DNA from: a virus | Length of the DNA stretch: 46,664 nt | Virus record (IMG/VR): IMGVR_UViG_3300042922_001023 | Span: 1 to 46,664 of that record | Strand: one strand, 5' to 3' | Part shown: positions 16,492 to 25,108 of the stretch, one piece after another | Layout: every line of letters starts with the position of its first letter | How positions within the stretch are numbered: position 1 is the first letter of the stretch | Notes under the pieces: model-generated | Database searches by the model: none | Seen by the model: the letters and a program-made list of their open reading frames with translations, nothing else | What the model was told of the DNA's origin: nothing | Program-made: the position numbers and the translations under genes

Positions 16492-16722
16492 TTACTCAGC
16501 ACCCTCGTCATCGTCCAGATCCTCTCCGGTGTTTTTATTCTGTGTAGCCTCAAGCAGTTCCATAAGTTCTGCCTTGGATGCTCTTTTATCGTACCCAATG
16601 CCTTTTTCGTCAAGCATTGCCATTAACTCTTTGTTGGTTGGTTCAGCGGACTTCTCTGCCTTTTTCTGAGCTGCCATCACATGATCGTGCAGCCTTTTCA
16701 CTCTATCTTCATATAATCCCAT
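16492..16722 (-). CDS. HeH/LEM-domain small capsid-module protein
   Basis: A 76-residue protein. Residues 1-25 are a basic helix and residues about 27-60 resemble a HeH/LEM (SAP-like) motif, with TNKELMAMLDEKGIGYDKRA and SKAELMELLEAT. The C-terminus is strongly acidic. Small HeH proteins are commonly found right after major capsid genes; they may bind DNA or decorate the capsid. It is separated from the capsid gene by a terminator hairpin. Confidence 0.72.
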   Translation of the reverse strand: MGLYEDRVKRLHDHVMAAQKKAEKSAEPTNKELMAMLDEKGIGYDKRASKAELMELLEATQNKNTGEDLDDDEGAE

Positions 16723-16747
16723 GATATTTTATCCTTTCTACAAAAAC

Positions 16748-16770
16748 TGAGGGAGCATTAAGCCCCCTCA
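16748..16770 (-). terminator. Intra-operon terminator after major capsid gene
   Basis: TGAGGGAGC (16748-16756) pairs with GCCCCCTCA (16762-16770) with one mismatch, followed on the minus strand by GTTTTTG. It is placed to make capsid mRNA more abundant than the downstream connector genes. Confidence 0.7.
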
Positions 16771-16782
16771 TTGGTTGATGTG

Positions 16783-17766
16783 TTACGCAGTTTTAAACAT
16801 GAATTTTACGATCCGGATCTTCTTTGGCTCGTATACCCTGTTCCAGTTGGTCCCGGCTGCAAGCTCAGTAAGGCTCGGGAATTTCTTAGCCAATCCAGCG
16901 GCAGGCTCTACCCATTTGACCCCACGAGGATGGAGGATAGAAAGACGTCTGTTAACTAAAACGTCCTCACCAGCTAAGGATAATCCCTTACGGACAACTT
17001 CAGTTTCAAGGATATCTTTGTGACTACCATTACCCCATGCAATAGCACCGGCTCCAAACAAATATGCTTCGGAAGCTCCTGTTGCAGTATCAAAAGCGAT
17101 ACTGTCATCAACGATAACGCGCTTATTCATGAAATATGGAACTCGAGGACTCGCATCGGATTCCTTTATGTACTCGATAAGGTTGTTTTTTGCGAGATAG
17201 GTTTCAGTTGCACTGTGGATCATCATACCGGTAAGTAGATCCTTGGCATCACCCATAAGCTGATTTGCATCAAGGAATGTTGCTCCACCGATTAAAGCTG
17301 CATCGCCAGTCTTACCGGTGATATCATGGATCTTTCCAGACATGTTCGATGCGGCGAAGACACCGTCAAGAATGGATAACAATACTCCCTGGTATTGTCT
17401 GTTCCAATAAGCAGCAAACAGATCAGCGATTGCCTTCATCGGGTCATCTCCGGATAAAAGACTGGTCAGATTATTAGCACCGAAGGACTTAACAAAGGCA
17501 AGCTTTCTTGCAACGTCCTTATCGGATCCAATTTTGTCGGGATCAGTTTCACCCTGATCATCCATGATTTCCAAGTCACCGGTGAGGTCATTCCAGAACG
17601 GCATATTAGCGGTTAAGTTAGGACCACTGGCCAACTCATCAAATTCCACAGTGTGTTCTGCGATTCCGCTCTGAATTAAAGCGGATAATTCCATCGTTCT
17701 GTTGATGGTATAAGGTGTAAAAACCTCGGGTTGAATAACGTCCACTACTCTTGTAATATCAGGCAT
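16783..17766 (-). CDS. Major capsid protein
   Basis: A 327-residue protein that forms the icosahedral shell. It follows the scaffold gene and has features of clostridial major capsid proteins: NRTMELSALIQSGIAEHTVE near the start, PNLTANMPFWNDLTGDLE, RKLAFVKSFGANNL, then IHSATETYLAKNNLIEYI and a C-terminal RLSILHPRGVKW. It most resembles the Gp13-like coat proteins; an HK97-type fold is expected from known homologues, not shown here. Confidence 0.88.
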   Translation of the reverse strand: MPDITRVVDVIQPEVFTPYTINRTMELSALIQSGIAEHTVEFDELASGPNLTANMPFWNDLTGDLEIMDDQGETDPDKIGSDKDVARKLAFVKSFGANNLTSLLSGDDPMKAIADLFAAYWNRQYQGVLLSILDGVFAASNMSGKIHDITGKTGDAALIGGATFLDANQLMGDAKDLLTGMMIHSATETYLAKNNLIEYIKESDASPRVPYFMNKRVIVDDSIAFDTATGASEAYLFGAGAIAWGNGSHKDILETEVVRKGLSLAGEDVLVNRRLSILHPRGVKWVEPAAGLAKKFPSLTELAAGTNWNRVYEPKKIRIVKFMFKTA

Positions 17767-17804
17767 ATTATTTACCTCTTTCTTTCATTGAATTTAGTTA
17801 ATAG

Positions 17805-18449
17805 TTACTTGCTTGCCATAAACTGCTTTGCAAGTTCGGGATTCTCTCTGAGTAATCTTCCCTGCTCAGTCAGGTTGAAGTGTTCCTTGCTCCAAGGGTT
17901 CTTTGTTCCCGGAGGGGTCTTATCCTTGTTGTAAGGAGGGTTACCCTTAACATCCACGGTAAACAGATCTTTATACTGCTCTTTAAGAACAGTCAGCTGC
18001 TCATCAATACCGAATACCTGAGATCCATCCTCAGAAAGTGATAATTTTGTTTTATCAAATTTACCGATCAGCAGATCCGGGTGTTTTGCATCAGTCAGCT
18101 TTGCCTGGATAGCAGCTTCGATTTTCATCTCCTTAATCTTACCCTCATAGGTTTTCTTAAGGGTCTCAATCGTGCCCTCATGGGTTTTTATCGTCTGCTG
18201 CAGAGTCTCATTATCCTTGTTGTCCTTCTTAAGGGTGGTGATGGTTCCTTCGGCTGCGGTAAGCTTCTCCTGTATACCGTCTTTTTCGGTTACCATCGCA
18301 TTGTACTTACCGATTCCTACATATTCGCCACTCCCCAGGTCTGCTAACTTGACCTGCTTATCCTTGTTTTCGGGTAATGCGTTATATGCAGTGATAGCCG
18401 CTTCAAATTCAGGATACTTGTCACCTAAGATTGCTTTTAAAAATTCCAT
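17805..18449 (-). CDS. Capsid scaffold protein (GP20-like)
   Basis: A 214-residue protein of the phage minor structural GP20 family. MEFLKAILGDKYPEFEAAI at the N-terminus, a central coiled coil rich in Lys/Glu/Thr (residues about 60-115), and a C-terminal PPGTKNPWSKEHFNLTEQ motif are typical. It directs shell assembly and is normally lost from the mature head. The start at 18449 follows AAAGGAT. The 180 bp upstream hold no recognisable gene. Confidence 0.88.
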   Translation of the reverse strand: MEFLKAILGDKYPEFEAAITAYNALPENKDKQVKLADLGSGEYVGIGKYNAMVTEKDGIQEKLTAAEGTITTLKKDNKDNETLQQTIKTHEGTIETLKKTYEGKIKEMKIEAAIQAKLTDAKHPDLLIGKFDKTKLSLSEDGSQVFGIDEQLTVLKEQYKDLFTVDVKGNPPYNKDKTPPGTKNPWSKEHFNLTEQGRLLRENPELAKQFMASK

Positions 18450-18630
18450 GATAATCCTTTCCATCGCTATGTTTTTATATGTGGTATCTCCACTGCGATA
18501 CAGTGTTTAAACGTCTGCCTGCAAGACAAGATTAGTTTAAATGTCATTTCGGACATAATAAAAAACACCTACATAAGCAGATGATTGATTTTGAGTATAA
18601 AAATACCACCTACCGTTATGATAGATGGCA

Positions 18631-18843
18631 TTAAAGTTCGGCTAATATATCCAATATGCTTTCGCAGGTTCTTCCCTCTTCGTTTGGAGAGTCATTTGCA
18701 TCCAAGCAATGAAGTGTATAATAATCGCCTACTTTTTCTTCTAAATCAATGCAGTTATCATCAGATAACTCTTGTTTGGGATCATAAGTTAACTCAAGTT
18801 TATCTAAAACTTTGAGCTGCTTCTCATTAAAATCAATTATCAC
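18631..18843 (-). CDS. Small acidic protein, candidate immunity protein to the MuF C-terminal toxin
   Basis: A 70-residue, strongly acidic protein (about 18 Asp/Glu against 6 Lys/Arg) starting at GTG 18843, 8 nt after GGAGGTGG. It begins 2 bp after the stop of the MuF gene, so the two are almost certainly co-translated. Its sequence (DNCIDLEEKVGDYYTLHCLD, then EEGRTCESILDIL) is not a known structural protein pattern. Small acidic proteins directly downstream of MuF genes with toxin-like C-termini often prove to be immunity proteins; that role is inferred from position and charge. Confidence 0.68.
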   Translation of the reverse strand: MIIDFNEKQLKVLDKLELTYDPKQELSDDNCIDLEEKVGDYYTLHCLDANDSPNEEGRTCESILDILAEL

Positions 18844-18845
18844 AA

Positions 18846-20171
18846 TTATCCACCTCCGTATTTCTTCTTTGTTTTAGACCCAGTCGACCATATGGTTGCT
18901 ATATTCCCCGTTTCCGGGTTCACATTGACCGTTGCATCCATCCCAATAAATCTTTGACTTTTTCTTCCTTCACTGTCTGTTTTTATTTTATCAACTTTTA
19001 ATGGATTTAGCAATGCGTTTCGTACATTATCTGCAGAAACAGATCTATCGATTGCTCTACTGATAGTATGTTCAGAAATACCAGTAATCTCAATTCCATT
19101 ACTTGTAACAGTTCCAATAATACTATTAAATTCACTTTGCGTTTTTCCGGCAATATATTTATCGTGCCAAAGCGGATAAGTCATATCAGCCGGTACCATA
19201 TAATTTCTTCCGGTACCTGGATCCCGTGCAACTCTTGTCTCTTCGGAAAGATCATCATCGTCATAAGCTGGCACTGTAGTACACCTATCAAATGCATGGA
19301 GTGGAGGAATAGTTTTCCCGACAATGCCTTTGCCGACTTCAAATATCTTGCCGTCTAATTCCTGGCAGTGTTCACAAGTCTTTAAATCCAGTGTAGCTAA
19401 CCACTGATACTTTTCAACTCCGTCCTCTTTGTAAGCAGCCTGCGTCCCCTGCTCGATGATAAAGGATCCTTCTGTATGCAGTAATCGGTATGCCTCATAC
19501 TCCTTCGTACTAAACGTCTTTGACACTTCTCTTGCCAGTGTCTTAGGGTTTCTTCCTTGGATCAGCATGGTTGTTATGGACTCATTCAGCTTCTGAAGCA
19601 TATGATCTTTCTGTTTCCAAAGCCGAGTGGAGAAATCAGCTCCATCAAAAGGATATCTTATCAACTCATCAACTGTACCGGCACTGATCTGAGCGAACTC
19701 CGCATGAAAGCCATGATACTGATCAATATTAAACCATGTCTGGTAATATGAATCGGTATAGACATTCTTCATCAGTTCCTCTCCCTTATACTGATACTCA
19801 ATAGCATATAGCTGTTGAAGCTGGGCATCAATTTGCTTCTGCAGTGCCTCATACCTGGTTATCCTGGCCCGGATACTTATGTTATTCAGCTTCAAATTGT
19901 ACTTACCCATATTCTCATTAACCATATCAATAAAGGCCTGTAAATCCCCGATTTCAGTCTGGGAAAGCTTCAGCTGAGCTGCCGCATAGGTAAGTTGATT
20001 TTCTTCTGCATACCGCCAGTAAAATGTATTGATAATGGATTGAATCTCCCGCTTAGCCTGCTCGAAAGACTTTTCGAGATCTTTGTAATAATGGTTGATC
20101 ATCTTTTCAGCGGCAAGGTACTTCTTCTCTTGCCTATCCTGCCAGTATGATTTATTCGGTTTAGACATCAT
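18846..20171 (-). CDS. MuF-type minor capsid protein with toxin-like C-terminal domain
   Basis: A 441-residue protein. The first 190 residues are helical; residues about 200-310 form the Phage_Mu_F domain, with RLLHTEGSFIIEQGTQAAYK, LDLKTCEHCQELDGKIFEV and PPLHAFDRCTTVPAY (the C-x-x-C and H-x-x-x-x-C pattern). The remaining part, about residues 345-441, is not needed for MuF: it starts near ITGISEHTISRAIDRSVSAD, continues with NALLNPLKVDKIKTD and RFIGMDATVNVNPETGNI, and ends in a basic KTKKKYGGG tail. Its basic, compact form resembles nuclease toxins fused to MuF proteins in temperate Firmicute phages. An acidic gene follows immediately. Confidence 0.85.
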   Translation of the reverse strand: MMSKPNKSYWQDRQEKKYLAAEKMINHYYKDLEKSFEQAKREIQSIINTFYWRYAEENQLTYAAAQLKLSQTEIGDLQAFIDMVNENMGKYNLKLNNISIRARITRYEALQKQIDAQLQQLYAIEYQYKGEELMKNVYTDSYYQTWFNIDQYHGFHAEFAQISAGTVDELIRYPFDGADFSTRLWKQKDHMLQKLNESITTMLIQGRNPKTLAREVSKTFSTKEYEAYRLLHTEGSFIIEQGTQAAYKEDGVEKYQWLATLDLKTCEHCQELDGKIFEVGKGIVGKTIPPLHAFDRCTTVPAYDDDDLSEETRVARDPGTGRNYMVPADMTYPLWHDKYIAGKTQSEFNSIIGTVTSNGIEITGISEHTISRAIDRSVSADNVRNALLNPLKVDKIKTDSEGRKSQRFIGMDATVNVNPETGNIATIWSTGSKTKKKYGGG

Positions 20172-21598
20172 TCCTCACCGTCCTCATCCTCATCTTCACC
20201 TAGCAGCGGTACTTCTCGTGATTTCGCTTCTTTATCCATCTGCGCCTTCTCGGACTCATAATCCTTTGTCCAAGGATGGTTCTCAATAATGGTCTGCTGA
20301 CTGATAACACCCATACTGTTCTGGCAATCAGTGATAGCAGCGCTTTCATTAATGGCAATATCACGGTTGAATACAATGGAAATCTCCTTATCAGATGGAG
20401 TTCCTTTTCTCGTGACTTCGAGATATTTATTGATGAAATATAGCTGCTGTTCAAAGCTCCATTTGAAGCTATCCTCCAAAGCATTGCACTTAAGGTCTAA
20501 CCCTGAATAAAGGAACTTCAAAGCAATACCAGAAGGACTATTACCAAGGCTTTCCTGCCCCTTATCAACCGCCTGACCGAACCGGTAAATGTCTTTGAGC
20601 AGCTGCTTAAAGTGCTTCTCAGCGGCATCAATATTAATAGTGTGCTCGATCTTATCTACACCGGCATTCTCATCTGCATCCAGCTTAACAGCTTTGTAAT
20701 AAGCCAGATCCCGCATGAACTCACTTAGGTTTTCACCGCCGTAACCCCTCAATGCAAAGATAATATCCTTAATATCCGTCAGTAGATTGGACACATCTGA
20801 TCGTGTGAGATCGTAATCATCTACAAGTGTTTTAAAGAATTGCAGGTCCGGAAGCTCGAAGTCATTATTCTTCCACGGAACGAATGGAACACGTTCCCAC
20901 GTATCCGGAACATTATTAATCGTGAAGTGCGGTATCAGCAACCCATCATCTTCTGGCTGATCCAAATACATCTCGGCATCCAAAAGGACTTGACTGTCTT
21001 TATCCTGGATGTAATACTCAACACCGTCAGGAGTATGATACTCGATCTTCGTAATGTACTTTTTTTCTTTACCTTCGTACACCTCAACCTGATAATACCG
21101 GATCATGGCCTGCAGCTCTTCATGGTCATTATCAACCCATAAAGGAATGAGCTGCTCAGACGGGATTCTCATGGTCTTTTTATCTCCGTTAGCGTCTATG
21201 TACTCATAACTCCAGGCAATACCTTTGTTGCTACATTCGGTACCTAATTGCACTAGTCTGTGTTGAAAACGTTTGCCGAGGGTATCCTGGACGATTTCGA
21301 GATAATTCTCATCATCACATTCCATTGTATACGGCTTTGACAAGAGATAATTAACCTTGTCCTCAACAAACTCATGCATAAAGCCGTGAGCCAGCTTGTG
21401 ATTGGTCTTGGTCTCGTCCTCAACCGGCTTCTCATTCTCATACCGGTACATTTTGCGATTAAGGATATCATTCTCGACCTTATAGTATTTCTCTCCCTTA
21501 ATCATCAACAGACGCTGCTTCGATGCGTTGAACTCATCGATCTCAATCTTGATCAGCTCCGGAGTGGTTAATATATTAATATCATTTTTAAAATCCAT
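20168..21598 (-). CDS. Portal protein (SPP1 gp6-like)
   Basis: A 476-residue portal of the Phage_prot_Gp6 family. Signs are NDILNRKMYRYENEKP, LAHGFMHEFVEDKVNYLLSK, WSYEYIDANGDKKTMRIPSE, and ELPDLQFFKTLVDDYDLTRS followed by SNLLTDIKDIIFALRGYGGE. The last 40 residues are very acidic. It forms the dodecameric DNA gate. The start at 21598 (GAGGTGAG 6 nt ahead) lies just past the terminase stop; a longer upstream reading would overlap terminase. Confidence 0.92.
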   Translation of the reverse strand: MDFKNDINILTTPELIKIEIDEFNASKQRLLMIKGEKYYKVENDILNRKMYRYENEKPVEDETKTNHKLAHGFMHEFVEDKVNYLLSKPYTMECDDENYLEIVQDTLGKRFQHRLVQLGTECSNKGIAWSYEYIDANGDKKTMRIPSEQLIPLWVDNDHEELQAMIRYYQVEVYEGKEKKYITKIEYHTPDGVEYYIQDKDSQVLLDAEMYLDQPEDDGLLIPHFTINNVPDTWERVPFVPWKNNDFELPDLQFFKTLVDDYDLTRSDVSNLLTDIKDIIFALRGYGGENLSEFMRDLAYYKAVKLDADENAGVDKIEHTINIDAAEKHFKQLLKDIYRFGQAVDKGQESLGNSPSGIALKFLYSGLDLKCNALEDSFKWSFEQQLYFINKYLEVTRKGTPSDKEISIVFNRDIAINESAAITDCQNSMGVISQQTIIENHPWTKDYESEKAQMDKEAKSREVPLLGEDEDEDGEE

Positions 21599-21611
21599 CG
21601 TTCTCACCTCA

Positions 21612-23021
21612 CTATTTGAATACTGCCACGCCATTCTTATCACAATTTTCAGCCACACCCGTTGTTGCATCAGGGGCATCATCATGCTTGTTTTCACCAT
21701 CTCGCTGATATTTAATCATAGCAGAATAATACTCTGGCCATCTGTCACGCCAGTTAATCGGGTAGTATATATGATCCATAACCCAGGTACTGTTAGATAA
21801 TATACGAGCGATTTTATTCTTGCTTTGATGAAACCACTTAATTCTAGTCTTGTTGCTACCAAGGACTTCTTTAAGAATTCTTTCAACTGATCTGGCGAAT
21901 CCGCGCCCACCATTATTAGATTCTATATCTGCAACCCTTACACCATTTTCATAAAGCCTTTTCGCCGTCTCAGGCTCCGTAATTTCCATCGGTGCATTGG
22001 TGTAATAAATATCCAAGACATATGCTTCTTTGTTGTAGACACCGTATATGATATTGCATAAGTAATCATTGCCCTCATCAGCCGTATCACAATATGATTT
22101 AATAGCTGTAAACAGAGGATTACCATTCCTATCCTCCGGTATTTTTTCATAAGTCTTAAATGAGCTGTACAACCTGCCTTTTAGGTCAATTGGTTCCTGT
22201 TGATAATTTGCCGAAGCTATATCGGGACCCATAGCCTTGATCTTCTTCATATAAGACTCATACGATAGTACTCCAGGGCATAGCATCTTTTTACTTTCTT
22301 TATCCACCAAAGCTTTCATAGATATGTGACGGATCTTAATGCCTTGCTGTTTATAGTAGTCCAATGCTCTACCGGCCAGATCATCACTCGCCCATCGGGT
22401 CATGATGATGATTATCTTTCCCCCCTCTTCAAGACGAGATAGCATCGTATTGGTGAACCACTCCCAGTGTTTCTCTTTCACCGCCTCGTTATTAGCCTCC
22501 TCAGCATTCTTAATGAGGTCATCTATAATCATTAATGAGCAGCCGAAGCCGGTTGCCGTTCCGGTCGGAGAAGTAGCTAGATAATTGTTGTAACCACCTT
22601 CAAGGCTCCAAAGGTTCATAGCACCATCGCCTCGCTTTATAACAACACCTGGGAATACATCGGAGAACACCGGTTTATACTGATCGGCCTTGACCTCCAT
22701 AATGCTGTTACGGACATTCTTTGAGAACATAGTCGATAATGTCTCATTGTATGATCCGGTCATTACCTTTTGCGTTTTATCTTTTCCTAGGACCCATTCA
22801 ACAAGTAGTCCAGCAGTTCTTGATTTACCATGCCTAGGAGGCTCATTAACAACCATTACCTCCTCATCAGAGGCAAGGAACTCCTGAAATTCATTACTCA
22901 GCTGAATCAGATACTCTCTATCATTTTTGTAGAAGTCAGGAGCCTTCAGTTGACAATAAAAAAAGAACTCCCTTCTGGCAAGTTCTATCTTTGCACCTAA
23001 TTTAATTAATTCTCTATCCAT
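21612..23021 (-). CDS. Terminase large subunit
   Basis: A 469-residue packaging motor. The ATPase half carries Walker A NEPPRHGKSRT (near residue 60), Walker B LMIIDDLIK and the coupling motif IIIIMTRW. The nuclease half has SYCDTADEGNDYL and the C-terminal HDDAPDATTGVAE, which supply the RNase H-like metal-binding aspartates. It overlaps the small terminase gene by 8 bp. Confidence 0.95.
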   Translation of the reverse strand: MDRELIKLGAKIELARREFFFYCQLKAPDFYKNDREYLIQLSNEFQEFLASDEEVMVVNEPPRHGKSRTAGLLVEWVLGKDKTQKVMTGSYNETLSTMFSKNVRNSIMEVKADQYKPVFSDVFPGVVIKRGDGAMNLWSLEGGYNNYLATSPTGTATGFGCSLMIIDDLIKNAEEANNEAVKEKHWEWFTNTMLSRLEEGGKIIIIMTRWASDDLAGRALDYYKQQGIKIRHISMKALVDKESKKMLCPGVLSYESYMKKIKAMGPDIASANYQQEPIDLKGRLYSSFKTYEKIPEDRNGNPLFTAIKSYCDTADEGNDYLCNIIYGVYNKEAYVLDIYYTNAPMEITEPETAKRLYENGVRVADIESNNGGRGFARSVERILKEVLGSNKTRIKWFHQSKNKIARILSNSTWVMDHIYYPINWRDRWPEYYSAMIKYQRDGENKHDDAPDATTGVAENCDKNGVAVFK

Positions 23022-23409
23022 CGCCGATCAGCTTCTTTAGTTCCTCAGTTGTTAACCCCTGATATGGATTATTAACCTCTAAGGATCCAGATACTTTCAC
23101 GTCCGATTTCTCAGTATACACCCCTGCCATCTCGAGTATCACCTTGCCATGTTGGAAGCTACCCCGCTGCGCCTCTCGGACGAATGTGTTGATAACGGAG
23201 GCAACATTCTGCTTTACCAGATCAACCGACTGTTTATTATATAAGCTCACAAAGCCTGGTTTAGCAAAGGCCTCATAATATACCGGACGGGTGCATTTTG
23301 CCAGTTTACAGATATCGGTTATTGACTTCATTCGATTTTCGGGATTCATCAATACTTCTAATAAATTTTTTTCTTTCTCTGTTGGCTCATATTCTGTAAA
23401 GTTTTGCAT
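23014..23409 (-). CDS. Terminase small subunit
   Basis: A 131-residue DNA-recognition subunit. The N-terminal helix-turn-helix region is visible as KSITDICKLAKCTRPVYYEA; a central helical oligomerisation stretch follows, and the C-terminus SLEVNNPYQGLTTEELKKLI is typical of phBC6A51-type small terminases with a motor-binding tail. The ATG at 23409 has AGGAGGTG 8 nt ahead; the upstream in-frame GTG overlaps that binding site. Confidence 0.85.
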   Translation of the reverse strand: MQNFTEYEPTEKEKNLLEVLMNPENRMKSITDICKLAKCTRPVYYEAFAKPGFVSLYNKQSVDLVKQNVASVINTFVREAQRGSFQHGKVILEMAGVYTEKSDVKVSGSLEVNNPYQGLTTEELKKLIGDG

Positions 23410-23410
23410 A

Positions 23411-23977
23411 CTACTCACCTCCTAATATGTCGGGCAGCTCCTTACCATATTCGTTCCAATCAAGCCCGTAGGTTTCTAATATTTCCTTGAAATCTTCTAT
23501 GTCATGAGGTCTCAGTTTTAAACCTCGGTCACCCATCGTAATATGCCGTAGTTCATGGAGCATCAGAACCTTTAACTGGTTATCATTAAGCATTCCGGTA
23601 TTCTGCTCATAAAATGTTATTATGAAATCAAAAGGTAGGAATGCTCTGAAGACTTCCTGCACCTTCCGACAATCAGCAAATGCTATCTTCTCACCTGACT
23701 TACGTTCCGGACTAATCACATAACCGATCTTGACATTCCACTCTTTGATGAATGAAAATTCCGGATATCTGTTTATTATTTTATTTGCAAGTAACCAAAG
23801 TTGCTTACTTGGCTCTGCCTCTCTAATTCCCATTTGTCTCTTAAGATTACGAATAAGTACGATTTTATCCTTCTCATTCTGTTCATCCCAAATTTGGTAC
23901 AGTTGATTATAAGCAGCACAGGTGATTTCACATTCTTTGTTTTTATGACACTTTATACATACTTCGTTGAACTGCAT
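23411..23977 (-). CDS. Putative phage zinc metallopeptidase
   Basis: A 188-residue protein with Cys-rich start (EVCIKCHKNKECEITC, four Cys) and a zincin-type motif LMLHELRHITMGDRG (H-E-x-x-H) near residue 145, followed by a further His in LRPHDIEDFKEIL. This arrangement matches the putative phage metallopeptidase family (DUF5661/PF18894-like) seen beside terminases. Its target is unknown; a role in processing or in disarming a host protein is possible. It is the most upstream gene of the late block. Confidence 0.8.
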   Translation of the reverse strand: MQFNEVCIKCHKNKECEITCAAYNQLYQIWDEQNEKDKIVLIRNLKRQMGIREAEPSKQLWLLANKIINRYPEFSFIKEWNVKIGYVISPERKSGEKIAFADCRKVQEVFRAFLPFDFIITFYEQNTGMLNDNQLKVLMLHELRHITMGDRGLKLRPHDIEDFKEILETYGLDWNEYGKELPDILGGE

Positions 23978-24019
23978 GCATCCCACCTCTCAATCGTGTT
24001 TGTTTTGGGTATAAGAAAA

Positions 24020-24040
24020 GGAACAGTACTGAACTGTTCC
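24020..24040 (-). terminator. Terminator upstream of the late block
   Basis: Perfect 8-bp stem GGAACAGT/ACTGTTCC with a 5-nt loop, followed on the minus strand by TTTTCTTAT. It would stop leftward transcripts from the small peptide region before the metallopeptidase and terminase genes. Confidence 0.7.
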
Positions 24041-24134
24041 CAATGTTATGTTTAATATTATATACGATTGTTTATTTTGTACTATTTTAGGTGTACCTCC
24101 AAAGCTATAGTTCAGCCTTGGGAGCAGTTGAGTA

Positions 24135-24197
24135 TTATCGGCTCAACCCGATTACGATAGTGATTTTTATCTTAGCTATTCTAAGACTCAGCCTCAT
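24135..24197 (-). CDS. Candidate 20-residue basic amphipathic peptide
   Basis: An ATG at 24197 follows GGAGGGTG at good spacing and opens a 20-codon frame, MRLSLRIAKIKITIVIGLSR, with alternating basic and hydrophobic residues. An inverted repeat (GTTGAG/CTCAAC, about 24129-24147) overlaps its end and a terminator lies 95 bp further on. The layout resembles a short structured mRNA for a tiny membrane-active peptide, as in type I toxin genes or leader peptides. No homology is claimed; it could also be chance. Apart from it, the stretch 23978-24276 shows only the hairpins listed. Confidence 0.3.
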   Translation of the reverse strand: MRLSLRIAKIKITIVIGLSR

Positions 24198-24276
24198 AAT
24201 CTACACCCTCCTTATTCACTTATTTATAATGCATTAGTAGTATTACCCGAAAAATGCTTATTATGCAAAAATAGAA

Positions 24277-24296
24277 AAGCACCCCGAAGGATGCTT
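24277..24296 (-). terminator. UUCG-loop terminator
   Basis: On the minus strand AAGCATCC-TTCG-GGGTGCTT is followed by TTCTATTTTT. It overlaps the stop codon of the 111-residue gene and ends the three-gene membrane cluster. Confidence 0.8.
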
Positions 24297-24630
24297 ATTT
24301 CTTTTTTCTTTCAATAATGTCGACAATAAAGTGTGCTAAAATACCTATGGCTATTAATGCGAACCATCCATTTAATATAATATCAAATCTATATGTAGAG
24401 TATTGTTCAATTTTTAAGAATGGAATAACGACAGTTGGCACTAAGGCTAAAATCATAGCTATTATAAAAAATTTTTCTCCGCGTCGAAAACCTTTAATTG
24501 TTTCAACATATGCATTGGATACGCTTTTCGATATTTCACCCGCTCCTGTTACATCATTTAGTATCTTAATTTCCGCTTCTTCCCCCACGCTATCAACAGA
24601 AATTTTCCTCTTGTTCTTATCTGGTTTCAT
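24295..24630 (-). CDS. 2TM membrane protein, third gene of accessory cluster
   Basis: A 111-residue protein. Residues 1-50 are soluble and charged (ISVDSVGEEAEIKILNDVTG); two transmembrane helices follow at about 53-73 (KFFIIAMILALVPTVVIPFL) and 85-104 (LNGWFALIAIGILAHFIVDI), and it ends IERKKK. It overlaps the previous gene by 14 bp, so they are coupled. Family not recognised. Confidence 0.7.
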   Translation of the reverse strand: MKPDKNKRKISVDSVGEEAEIKILNDVTGAGEISKSVSNAYVETIKGFRRGEKFFIIAMILALVPTVVIPFLKIEQYSTYRFDIILNGWFALIAIGILAHFIVDIIERKKK

Positions 24631-25108
24631 GTATTACCTTTTTTTTGTAATCTAATTTATCAATAATGAACGATATTAATGCTATTGATAAGAAGAATAT
24701 AAATGATACACTAACTTCAACCGGTATGGGGATAATAGAAGTCGCGCTCATAAGTACTATCAAAAGTATAGCTGCTATAATCACAAAAATAATAACTGAA
24801 TAATATTTAAGAATGATTTCGGCTTTTGACATTGTACTCACCTCTCTCTTAGTTTCAATTTCTGTAACAAATAGACTATCATTTGAAGGAGCTCTTTTGA
24901 GAATGTAATAACTACCATTACATATACTTACAACATTATATGAATCTCCCGTTCTATTTAATGCTGCAGTAATTTCGTTTAAAGAGACATTGCATGCCGC
25001 TTGAATAAAGGGTTTTGTCTCATCACTCAAAGAAAAGTCTTTTGTATATTGAAAAATTGGGTTAGTTGCTTTTTGGGATAAATTATTTGTAAAAATTAAC
25101 GTTTCCAT
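24617..25108 (-). CDS. 2TM membrane protein with soluble N-terminal domain
   Basis: A 163-residue protein. Residues 1-95 form a soluble alpha/beta-looking domain (FIQAACNVSLNEITAALNRT, YNVVSICNGSYYILKRAP); residues about 100-150 hold two transmembrane helices, and the end is basic. The start at 25108 follows AAAGGTTGG. It lies 12 bp after the 225-residue gene. A soluble sensor-like part joined to two membrane helices recalls membrane effectors of abortive-infection systems, but no family is recognised. Confidence 0.7.
   Translation of the reverse strand: METLIFTNNLSQKATNPIFQYTKDFSLSDETKPFIQAACNVSLNEITAALNRTGDSYNVVSICNGSYYILKRAPSNDSLFVTEIETKREVSTMSKAEIILKYYSVIIFVIIAAILLIVLMSATSIIPIPVEVSVSFIFFLSIALISFIIDKLDYKKKVIHETR

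Noticed and set aside
16468-16494. Inverted repeat as a terminator
   Set aside because: There is no T-run after it on either strand; it overlaps the ribosome binding site of the connector gene and is at most a translational element.
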